Assembly (NCBI GenBank): GCA_950295325.1
Contig: OX485808.1
Location: 41,992,527-42,056,526 of the forward strand
Direction of reading: 5' to 3'
DNA length: 64,000 nucleotides
Origin: Polytrichum commune
Lineage: Eukaryota; Streptophyta; Polytrichopsida; Polytrichales; Polytrichaceae
Below the pieces are notes generated by a model. That model saw nothing but the letters and a program-made list of their open reading frames with translations. It was not told the DNA's origin and did not search any database. A program made the translations under genes and the position numbers. Shown here in pieces: positions 32,567 through 42,833 of the stretch. Positions within the stretch are counted from its first letter, which is position 1, and the number at the start of each line of letters is the position of its first letter.

Positions 32567-35450
32567 TACTGTGTTTCCAGATGCATGTTTAATGCTTGGG
32601 CAACATATACAATGCTTATGCATTGTATATGTAACAGGAACCTAAAGGGAATGATGCAAATTGTGTGCACTGATGCAAATTGCTTACCTTGTCTTTCAAA
32701 CTCTTGAAAGCTGCTCTCACAATCTGCTTCTTACAACCAGACTCAGAAACTCTGTTGTGGCACTAAAGAACAACTCTCACAAAGATCTCAGAAACACAAT
32801 GAATCTCTCAAGCACCCTAAAACTTTCTCACAAACCCCCTGATTCTTGCAAACTCAGGCCTAATTTGAAAGACCTCTACCTTTCTATCACACTCGACCGT
32901 GCTCACAGAAACTCAACCTAAAATCACTCCATGCATGAATTTTACAAAACAAGTAAGGAGTTCAACACAATAAACCGCTCCGAACTCACTCAAAGCTAAC
33001 ACTCTGGACCAAGAAGAGAGAATAAGAAGAGGAAGACAATAACACGAGGAATAGAATGAGAGAAGAGGAGGAGAAGCATCAGAGAGGAGGAGAGGAATGA
33101 AGGAGAAAGAAGAATGAAGGGAAGCGGCGCGACCAAGACAAAAGTAAAAGGTGCGAGAGGAAGCGCTTGGCGCGGCGCTATGGAAAGCGGCGGCGGCGTT
33201 TCCAAGAGCGGTGCTTGGCGCGGAGGAAGAGAGGAAGAAAAAGAGAGAAAGAAAAAAGAGGAAGGGAGAGAAGGAGAGAGCGGAAGGGGTCACCCTAAAC
33301 CCTCGAATCCGGGCCATTAGATTGCGCCGGGCCCATCAACGGCTCAGAAGCCTCGCGGGCCAACACCTTGCCAGGTGTCGACACCTCCTTGGTTTAGGTG
33401 GTTGCCCGCGAGGCTTGTGGTGTTGACACCTGCCACCCTAGGGAGATTGCCTTCCTGGTTGTCCTTGCCCCTAGGTGCGGGACATAGGAGGGCCGGCGCC
33501 TCTCTTGGCCGCCCGGCCCCGGCCTTCTAACCCGCTATTCATTAGCGGCAATTCAATACCAGTCAAAAACCTACGTGGACTAAGGTATTCCACAAAATTA
33601 ACACCATCACCAACTCATATTTTAATGGTGTTCAATTGAATGATCACCCGTTGGAATTGATAACATCGTTGAATGTAGCCATTATCGTTTTGGTGTATGA
33701 ATAATGTAATTTATGGAATCATATGAGAGTGTTACAAAGTCTAAGAGGAGTAAGTCATAATTATATTGCAATCCACAAAGGCAATTACACGGTGCAATAA
33801 TATAAATATGGTAACCATTCACATGGTTAACAGTTTAGGATTATGTATTGTAATTTATATGATGGTTGTTGGTTGAGGACAATGCTCTAGTCTATAATGG
33901 ATACCCTAACAAGTAGCATTAGAGTGAACATTAATATATGTACTTAGAAGTTCACATTTGAAGTACATGGGAGAAACAAATGATTACAAATGTATCTACT
34001 GCAACCCCATGGAGTTCACATATCATATGAAGTCATTTAAACATTCAGTTTGATGTTTGATGATGCCTGAACCCTAAACCCTAAACCCTAAACCCTAAAC
34101 CTTAAACAACACAAACCATAACTGGATGGCACATAGGTCAAATGACATGGGCCTTGGTGCTTGTAGTTTCCAATACAAATGTATATTGTCATCACAACAT
34201 CCTAATTCACAAACGTGAAAGATGGATGTGTGGTTTTTCACGAATGAACGCACTAAAGGAAATAAACGATATTGTGCTCACAAGTAGGTGATACAATATT
34301 AACCTATAACCTTGTCACCTGGTAAGAAAAGCATAAGAACTAGATTATAATGGATAGGATGTTGTTCATGTTAACATGTTATTTGGAATAGTGAAATATT
34401 ATATATTAATTTAAAGTAGATTTCATGTTGTGAATGATACGAGGACATACCTTTTGAACTTTGCATGTTTTGCTCACACACATTGGTAGAGTTCAAGGGA
34501 CTTCACGATAGGTTCAAACATCCTTGGAAGATTGAACGTGCCAAATGTCATTTGTGGTTTAGGGTTCCATTAATGACTTCCACATAGGTACTAGGTTATT
34601 GTCACACTTGGAGTCTTGAGGATGAAGCAATATTGGGTGCACACATTACAACACAACATATGTTCTTTTAATTAGCAGAAATTGAAAGTTGGCCAAATTA
34701 TTCAAGTTTGTCATGGCATTAATTATTTGTTTTCAAAATATAAGTCCTCATGTGAGAGTCTAAATAATAGCATTAACTATTATATTTAGTGACTTTTAGT
34801 ATATGAAGTTTTATAATACATGCACATCTTTTGTCAATATATTGTTTGAAATATACCATAATGTTTGACTACAAGTAGAGTAAAACCCCTTAATAGATAT
34901 AATCTTACATATTGTCATAGGGTTATTGGTATTTAGTGTATGCGTTCATATGTAGTGTATCAAAACCTTTATATCCTTTTTAGTTATATGATAGTTAGTG
35001 TTTGATACACTTAAAACGAACGCATACACTTCCCATTACTAACCCTATGAGAGTAAGTAACATTAAATGTAAACTCAAACACTAAATATCCACTATGGTG
35101 ATATATGGAAGTTACATATAGGGATTTAGTATTAGTAAGGATGTGAGAAAAATATACAACAATGATAAAAGGAGAAAGGAGATGGCAATAGGGAAGGTGG
35201 TGGTGTATTCATGTATAAAACTAATTATGAAAGAGTTGAAGAATAGTGTTGACCAAGTTAGGGTGGTAACAACTTTAAATATATGTTGAATTATTCATTT
35301 GGTGGTTGGGGCAACGAAGAGCCAAGCTAAATATACATTATCTATTATTGACAAGAAGCGGGAAATTGAGTCAGAAGGTTTGAATTAACATCCAAAGGAG
35401 ACCAGGTGGGAAAGGCATCCAAAGAGGATGCCCAAAGCGGAGGCGGGTAG
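32567..35450. other. Intergenic core between divergent genes A and P1
   Basis: No coding gene is recognised. 32990–33300 is purine-rich on the plus strand, hence a pyrimidine-rich candidate leader for gene A on the minus strand; it produces spurious ORFs. At 33348–33360 and 33404–33416 are perfect 13-bp inverted arms (AAGCCTCGCGGGC), enclosing the palindrome AGGTGTCGACACCT (33373–33386). A telomere-like CCCTAAA run is at about 34075–34105, and a copy of the ACTAAATAT-type dispersed repeat at 34930–35090. Confidence 0.5.
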
Positions 35451-35457
35451 TATAAAG
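35451..35457 (+). promoter_or_regulatory. Candidate TATA box for P1
   Basis: TATAAAG preceded by a GC-rich stretch (GGCGGGTAG) and followed by a pyrimidine-rich segment, a typical plant core promoter layout. It lies 1.4 kb upstream of the P1 start codon. The palindrome array and a splice acceptor sit in between, which fits a 5' leader intron. No transcript evidence is available. Confidence 0.4.
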
Positions 35458-35672
35458 AGCCCAACCCCCCCAAATGCTGGTTCTTTCTTTCATGTCCCAA
35501 TCCTGAGATTGCTGCAAGCTCTCTAAGTTGGAGCTGTAATACACGGTTTGTATACGCTTCCATTCATGAGCAGCTAATTACAACAAGCATCTATGAGTTC
35601 AGTTGTCCCAAATAGGTTATAAATAGATTAATAGAGCATCACCCGAATAAATAGGCGGATTTTGCGGAATTG

Positions 35673-36628
35673 TTTGGGTCGGTCGACCCAAACCCAGCCT
35701 TACAGTGTGGGTGCTCTCTGTATTGAGCCAGAACCCATCCTGCCTCAAGGTTTGGGTCGATCGACCCAAACCCAGCCCTACAGTGTGGGTGCTCACTGTT
35801 GTGAGCCTGAACCCATCCTGCCTCATGGTTTGGGTCGATCGACCCAAACCCAGCCCTACAGTGTGGGTGCTCACTGTTGTGAGCCTGAACCCATCCTGCC
35901 TCATGGTTTGGGTCGATCGACCCAAACCCAGCCCTACAGTGTGGGTGCTCACTGTTGTGAGCCTGAACCCATCCTGCCTCATGGTTTGGGTCGGTCGACC
36001 CAAACCCAGCCTTACAGTGTGGGTGCTCTCTGTTGTGAGCCTGAACCCATCCTGCCTCATGGTTTGGGTCGATCGACCCAAACCCAGCCCTACAGTGTGG
36101 GTGCTCACTGTTGTGAGCCTGAACCCATCCTGCCTCATGGTTTGGGTCGGTCGACCCAAACCCAGCCTTACAGTGTGGGTGCTCTTTGTTGTGAGCCTGA
36201 ACCCATCCTGCCTCAAGGTTTGGGTCGATCGACCCAAACCCAGCCCTACAGTGTGGGTGCTCATTGTTGTGAGCCTGAACCCATCCTGCCTCATGGTTTG
36301 GGTCGATCGACCCAAACCTAGCCCTACACTGTGGGTGCTCACTGTTGTGAGCCTGAACCCATCCTGCAAAAAGGTTTGGGTCGCTCAACCCAAACCCAGC
36401 CCTCTAAGTGTGGGTGCTCCCTGTCGTGACCCAAAACCAATTTCCCAAAAGGTTTGGGTCGCTCGACCCAAACCCAACCCCTAAGTGTGGATGCTGTCTG
36501 TAGTGAGTCTAAATCCATCCTGCCAGAAGGTTTGGGTCGCTCGACCCAAATCCAGCGCCTAAGTGTGGGTGCTCTCTGTATTGAGCCTGAACCCATCCTC
36601 CCAAAAGGTTTGGGTCGCTCGATCCAAA
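35673..36628. repeat. 78-bp tandem array of 13 TTTGGGTCG palindromes upstream of P1
   Basis: Thirteen units at an exact 78-bp period (starts 35673, 35751, 35829, 35907, 35985, 36063, 36141, 36219, 36297, 36375, 36453, 36531, 36609). Each has one 20-base palindrome; centres are AT or GT in the first nine and CT in the last four. Copies 10 and 13 have a mismatch in one arm. Since 78 is divisible by three, the array is open in all frames on both strands for about 220–260 codons; these ORFs are by-products. It ends 215 bp before the P1 ATG. Confidence 0.95.
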
Positions 36629-36842
36629 CCCAGCCTCTAAGTGTGGTTGGGATCTGGGTGCCGGTGTGGCCACTGGCTTTCCGAAACCTTTACAAGCCCA
36701 ATGGCATAGCAGTCATATGAACTTGTATGAGCACTGAGTATTTGCAATTTTGTTTATATATGATGGTTTTTTTGTTCTTCGATTTGAACCTACAATTTTT
36801 GTGATTTTAAGACAATGTTCAATGTTCATGTGTGTAGGCAGA

Positions 36843-39800
36843 ATGGATGGGTTTAGTGAAATAGGGGATTGGTCATCTGATGACATGGCCACTTGGCCAT
36901 CTGCATCTGATGATGACCTAGACATTGTCGGGGAGGCTACTATGGCTGACAGTGCGGATGAAGATCATTTGGATTTACCTTCGTCTTCCGTACCGCAGTG
37001 TCCCATTGTTGAATGTACGGGACTTTCAAGGGCTTCGTGGGTGAATTTGGAGGTGATACTTCTTAACGATAGTGGAGTTGTTGTGGCGGAGGGGATTTGC
37101 CGTAACACCCATCCGCAAGATTGCATTGATGAAAACCCGCTTGGCACTGAGGACGTTGGGGTTGTCATATTGGAGTCGGTCGTTCATTCCGAGGTGGATC
37201 CCACTCATAGGTTCTCCCTCCGCAGGTGGCCATTGAGGAATGTCACAATTGATGGAGTTAGCTTGCGTGAACATGAGCAACAACACATGCAAATCGAAAA
37301 GGAGGTGCAATCAAACATGCGGCCGCGCAAGGGTCAAAGAAAGTACGATACATTGGCACGTCCTGCTCCGTCTGCAACTGATTGTAAACGTCAAAGGTTG
37401 CTCGGGGAGGAGTCCATTAGAGAAGTTGCCACAAAGGATTGTTGTGTGCATCGTTGTTGCCAATTGTTTCCAAGGGATAAATTGAAGGTCATCCGCGAAG
37501 AAATGTGGCTTGGAGATTTCCGTCTAAGATCCACAAGAAAACTTGATGTCCATAGGGCGATACATGTGAATGGGACGGGTCGCAAGGTCATCACCATTGA
37601 AAGCATAGACGTGTGTTGTAAGGCATGGTACACCATTCACGGTGTGTCGAAATCGGACTTTTATAGACAAGCTGCTTATGCCAAGGAAGGCCGCCGGTCC
37701 CGTCACCATGGTAACGTGGGTTTAAAGAAGCCTAGGGAAGCAACAAGGCAAGCAACGGCCACTCTAGCAACCATCATTGTCCCTCTTGCCGATGCAATGC
37801 CGCACAAAACACGCACACTCACAACCGGTGAAAAGGTTGTGGAGAAAGTTCTTCCCACAGGCACAAAATGGAAAGACATATTGTTGGACGTTAATGCAGT
37901 TGGCGAGAAGATTGGGTTGGAGCCAATTTCATTGTCAAAATTGAGTGCAATCAAGAAACAAAACTTTAGCGAATACATTACAAAAAGACGAGGGGACAAA
38001 TTTGCCAGGTGCTCTAATTGCGAGAAGTTGAAGCGCCTCCGGGATGCACACACGATGGGCACCGAGTCATATGCAGCGCATCAATTGAACTATTTCAAGC
38101 ACGTAAACATGCAAGAGGCACACCGTAATGATTACTACACAAATAGAGCTTTGTCCATCTCCAGGCCCTTGGAGGTTCTTACGGTCATCCATGACAAAAT
38201 GGACCATGCCAAAACAGCCTCCCCATGTTTTGCAAATCGAATCAAGGCCACGGATGGGTTTTTCAAGTTGCATGTATCGGTTACAGGTGAACTTCGAAAC
38301 AATGTCATGACATACCCTAAATGTTGTTGTATTTTATTCCGTGATGTACTGGAGAACATGGATTCCTTCATAATGGTTTATTCATACATAGATGCTAATC
38401 ACGTTGGGTTGGCATTGCAGGAATGATTGCACATGGACACGGTGATGTCAAATTTGCTCATTATGCTCTTGATTTGTATCCAGCGGATTCAAACCACACG
38501 ATAGGATCATTTGCAAGGCTTTTACGTGATTTAGAGAAACCACCAGCCTATTCTTCAGGATTGTTATTTGAAAACTCGGGTTCAACACCTTTATATGAAG
38601 CGGTGTTGGATGGAAAAGATGTATGCTTGCATTCGTTGCCCGAGCCACCCAATGAACCCGTGATTGCCAAGAAGTTGCCTCCAACTTTGCGTGTCCAATT
38701 GGACAATTGTGCCAAGGACAATAAAAGCAGATATGTATTTGCATATTGGTCGTTGTTGGTTGCGAAAGGCATTTTCAAGGAGGTTTTTGTGTCCTTCCTA
38801 TTGGTAGGCCACACGCACGATGATATTGATGCATCTTTTGGGCGGTGGAGCATGAAGTTGCGGGAGGAGGATTTCCCTACAATTCCATTATTGATGAAGT
38901 CGTACATGGATTTGGAGAACGTTCCCGTCATCCCACATATGATTGAGGAGGTGCCAGACTTCAAGGCATTTATAGAACCTTATATTCGAAGTGGAGCTCA
39001 CCGATTGATCGGGCATACGAAGGCACAACAATTCCGCTTCTATATGCGTGACGATGGTGTCCCGGCCATGCAATACAAGTTGTTGTGCACGTCACAAGAC
39101 TGGAGCCCGCCGGAGGGTCTTCTTGTGTGGCGCGTGGATGCGGATGGAAAGACCATGTTACCGGATGGGGAGCCTAGGCCTTGTAAGCCAATAGCCATGA
39201 AGAATTTGGAGGATATTTTGAAAGGTATATCAGGCTTCATACAATATTGGGAGAGTTTGAAAATAGCGGATGTTGGCGGATCATGTTGGCATCGTTATGG
39301 GAGTTGGATACATTATTGGACACGTGTTCGTGCCGCCTTGGCAGACCTCCACCAAGATAGCCCTCATACTTTGAGGCATGGATTTTGGCCACAAACACGA
39401 GTCGATGTACAAGCTTCAGAGCCTAGTCTTTTGGGAAATGGAGAGGTTCGAGAGGAGTTTGATGTGGACGACCATTACGTGGGGCCTGCTAGTAGTCGTC
39501 CCCCACCATCTTTCCGCATTGCAGTGGATTGTCATGAAGGTTATATGCTCATTTTGCGTCTTGGAGACGAGACATATGCGAAGCCAGTGTGGGTGGCAAG
39601 AGCTTTGTCCAATCCCAATTTTGTAACTTCCAGCCCTCATTTTCGACAAATACAAGTGGAGTACTATCGACCGACAGCAAGGAATGAAGATGTGATTCGG
39701 CATTATACAGGCTGGGATACAAACCCTAACTTTCGGTGGAAGGTGGATTCTGAGCACGGTCCATCTTGGGTAGATACAGATTCCATATTCATAGCATGGA

Positions 39801-39907
39801 AACCACGGAAACACCATAGTGGATCAGTGTCCATCCCTCAAAAGTACATAACTTTTGCAAAAGACAACCTTGCTCGGATTGCAGAAGAAGCAACCCACGT
39901 TGAATGA
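36843..39907 (+). CDS. P1: DUF7869-like protein, putative RNase H-like nuclease/transposase
   Basis: Two exons (36843–38286 and 38421–39907) give 976 residues. The 134-base intron has a GT–AG pair and splits the codon in VTG/MIAHGHG exactly where the paralogue P2 reads through. The ATG follows a TGTGTAG acceptor by six bases. Features in order are an acidic Ser-rich N-terminus; CCVHRCCQLFPRD and ARCSNCEKL (Cys pairs); VIHDKMDHAKTASP (about 448–461); VQLDNCAKDNK (about 574–584); and VGHTHDDIDASFGRWS (about 610–625). The last blocks match what I recall of DUF7869, found in uncharacterised plant and invertebrate proteins. Spaced acidic residues at 451/454, 576 and 615/618 look like an RNase H-type D–D–D/E set, which is inference. 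No stop or frameshift is seen, so it may be active. It lies divergently from gene A with palindrome arrays between them. Confidence 0.8.
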
Positions 39908-41597
39908 GAAGTTGGTAGGATTGTGTTAGCATGATTATAGTTTAATACGTAATTATAGCAATATAAATTACACATATGTGTGCTCTTCAAAATTGGGGCA
40001 GAGTTTGGGTAGAACTTACGAATACTATATTGTTTGGAGTTGGATGAATATCCATTTACTATATTTCAAGCTGCAATTGAAGTTCATCTTATTATTGTGC
40101 TTGGGACTATATTCTCGAATGAAGAAACATGCATTTATTACATGCACTTTGTATGTTGCAATGTCTATATTCTATTGAACATGCTAATAATAGAAATCAT
40201 TTTATATATATTTTTGGGTGAAACTTGTTTGAAGTGCTCTACCCAATGTGTTTTTGTTGATGAAGTTGGTGTCGAGTGCTCTACCATATGTGCTTATGTC
40301 CGCACATCATAGATTTGGGATATTAGAACATATAATATAATTGAGATTGTTGACAATATAGTTTCGGGCCTCTTCAAGTTCTTTGATCCATATATTAATT
40401 TGAGACTAGAGAAAGTCTCAATTTAACGAATATAGTGTTACATTCAACTAATTGAATGTAATTACGTGTAAATAACCTTAACTAATCTCAATAAATAAGA
40501 AAGTATGCTTCACATATTGCATGTAAAACAATTAACACTAGCAAATTGATGTTTATCTATAAATCAGACCATCACAACCGGGTCATCTGTAACCCGCGTT
40601 TGGCAGTCATGGATTACGATTTAGCAACGAGAACCACAAAAAATCAAAATTGAAAGTAATACCCCTGTGGAAAATAGTGGTTGTTCGCACCTATATCCCC
40701 ATTTTTTTAACACACTGAGTGAACCCAGAGATGTTATTGTGTTGTGACATGGCCCGAGCTCGTTGAATTGGGTGAACCCAAAATTATGGGCCAAACCTTG
40801 GCGTAGGGGCCAATTGAATGTCATATTTCACATCAAAACAAAATCCTTACATCTAGTATCGTTTATAGCGAACTAGATCCATTGGATTATGTGGAAATTT
40901 ATACTACTCTTTCCCAAATTAGTTCTTGAACATTTGGGTCACTGAATTGGCCTACCCTCTAGAAATGTTAACCATCGGGATCGCCACAACATTTATAGAG
41001 GTGTTAACAGCTAACAATTATTATAAAATTATTATTATTTTGAACCCTATAAAAATCTTAACATTTATAAAGCTAACAAATAAACAACAAAATCACATTA
41101 TATGTAGGCAAGCTTGGACCAAGTGCCGCAAACTTAATTGTGATTTTAGTCCCCTTCGTCAAATGTTACGATATTGGGGGGTGTTCAATAATTCCCTTTT
41201 TGCTTGGGAACATTGTACGCGCCTCAATAGCAGGGTATGATGCCCAAGTGTGATGGCAGTGGTGGGCCGAGGGTACCAATGGATAGGAATTACCAATTCA
41301 GGCGTGTTTTCATCCCATCAATCCAACTTGGATCCAAAGGCGTACCAGCGGGTAGTACGCGCTCATAGTGGTGATGCCCAAGAGTGGGCGATGTGCTAAG
41401 TATCATTACAGGATTGGGGGTGGACCGGATTGGCAAAATTTCCCACGTTCACAATTGCATGATGTGCATGTAAATACCCACCAAAAGGCATCAAAAGCCG
41501 TCCTTCCGCCGGAGCTGTGACGGCCTAAAACGACAGGGAGGGAACCTTCAAATTTGTATTAGGGCACTATTCTCCCACCAAATCTGCTACACCCGTC
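39908..41597. other. Intergenic between P1 and P2, no gene seen
   Basis: AT-rich DNA after the P1 stop. The block 41090–41230 repeats 19260–19400. ORFs of about 65–105 codons have no recognisable features. Confidence 0.45.
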
Positions 41598-41605
41598 TAT
41601 ATAAG
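41598..41605 (+). promoter_or_regulatory. Candidate TATA box for P2
   Basis: TATATAAG followed after about 30 bases by a pyrimidine-rich stretch (CACCCTCTTTTGTCGCCC), a good plant core promoter. It lies 1.2 kb upstream of the P2 ATG. As at P1, the palindromes and a splice acceptor lie in between. Confidence 0.5.
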
Positions 41606-41726
41606 CCGGCAACATGCACACTCGCACCCTCTTTTGTCGCCCTCTGCCAGGGAGCACAGCACCACAACCTTCTTGTTGCTATCCCATCCCTGGATCCATA
41701 AACAAGGTTCGGTCCTACACATATAC

Positions 41727-41890
41727 CACACCTGCTCGAAGGGGTGTTGTAGCATATGTTGTTCCATGTGTTGTTCCATGTGCAGGGAGCATTGCAATGG
41801 CGGTAATACCACACCTGCTCGAAGGGGTGTTGTTCCATGTGTTGTTCCATGTGCAGGTCCATGTGCAGGGAGCATTGCAGTGGCGGTAGT
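41727..41890 (+). repeat. 82-bp direct repeat, two copies
   Basis: CCACACCTGCTCGAAGGGGT starts at about 41727 and again at about 41809. Both copies continue through TGTTGTTCCATGTG units to GGGAGCATTGCA(A/G)TGGCGGTA. It lies in the presumed 5' leader of P2. Confidence 0.7.
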
Positions 41891-41972
41891 TTTCCAGGGC
41901 CTCTAATCATCCCTCTATACCGTACAGTACGGACGTGTAGCCAAAGCCTGGAAGCCAGAGCCAACCCAAGGG

Positions 41973-42688
41973 GTTTCACTCGATAGAGTGAAACCTCAAG
42001 GGCCATAAACTTAGCTAGAGCCAGCCCAAGGGGTTTCACTCGATAGAGTGAAACCTCAAGGTCCATAAACTTAGCCAGAGCCAGCCCAAGGGGTTTCACT
42101 CGATAGAGTGAAACCTCAAGGTCCATAAACTTAGCCAGAGCCAGCCCAAGGGGTTTCACTCGATAGAGTGAAACCTCAAGGGCCATAAACTTAGCCAGAG
42201 TGAAACCTCCAGGGTTTCACTCGATCGAGTGAAACCTCCAGGGTTTCACTCGATCGAGTGAAACCCCATGGGCTGGCTATGGCTAAGTTTATGGCCCTTG
42301 AGGTTTCACTCTATCGAGTGAAACCCCTTGGGCTGGCCATTTTACTTACCTTTTTACTTACCTTTTTACTTACCCTTTTACTTCCCCTTTACTTACCCAA
42401 AGCCGTAACACCACTTAATTATCAGCCAGCCCTTGAAGTTTCACTCGATCGAGTGAAACCTCAAGGGCACTGGCGTCTTCCAGCAGATGGCTCTAGGGTA
42501 GGCTTTGTGATATTCAAAATTGCAAATGAATGTCAGTACACTACATAAAAGCAGTCTGTATCATTACTACAAACCATATAGTATTGCGAAGTTATTTAGA
42601 GCCCATATATTAGGAAAGGATTTCATTGCAACATGTGCTATGTGAATATAGTGCCAGCCCAATTAGCTCTCACTCGATCGAGTGAAAG
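41973..42688. repeat. Second palindrome family (arms GTTTCACTC/GAGTGAAAC) upstream of P2
   Basis: Palindromes of 22 bases with 9-base arms and a four-base centre: GATA at 41973, 42033, 42093 and 42153 (exact 60-bp period), GATC at 42214, 42243 and 42438, and TATC at 42303. A variant (TCTCACTC/GAGTGAAAG) is at about 42667. The spacer (AGCCAGCCCAAGG, GGCCATAAACTTAG) also repeats and is inverted after 42250, so the cluster forms a larger hairpin. The central TCGATCGA core is shared with AT-centred copies of the family at 26.9–36.6 kb, but the arms are unrelated. Confidence 0.92.
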
Positions 42689-42833
42689 TTCATTGGCAGG
42701 CTGCTTGTGCTGGCAGCCAACATAGTGCGAGTGCAAGCTCTAATATGATTAAATAGCAGATTGTACGTGAAGCTATATGAAGGCAAAGTTGTAGCCCTGA
42801 CTGCGCAAGTGTTTTTGTGCAGATTTGCGGAGA

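Noticed and set aside
32913-33317. 134-codon minus-strand ORF rich in Ser, Phe and Leu
   Set aside because: It comes from a pyrimidine-rich strand typical of leaders. No signal peptide pattern followed by a domain, and no homology recognised.
34070-34105. Chromosome end from CCCTAAA repeats
   Set aside because: Only four or five units, flanked on both sides by ordinary sequence. It is interstitial.
35617-36484. Long ORFs of 219–259 codons on both strands over the palindrome array before P1
   Set aside because: The 78-bp unit is a multiple of three and lacks stops, so any frame stays open. The 'protein' is just the repeat unit translated, on both strands at once.
35673-36628. CRISPR-like array (20-base repeat, about 58-base spacers)
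   Set aside because: The 'spacers' are nearly identical between units, and the host is a eukaryote. It is an ordinary tandem repeat containing a palindrome.
41587-42186. 199-codon minus-strand ORF over the second palindrome cluster
   Set aside because: It consists of repeated GLALAKFMDLEVSLYRVKPL blocks, the 60-bp unit translated; 60 is a multiple of three.
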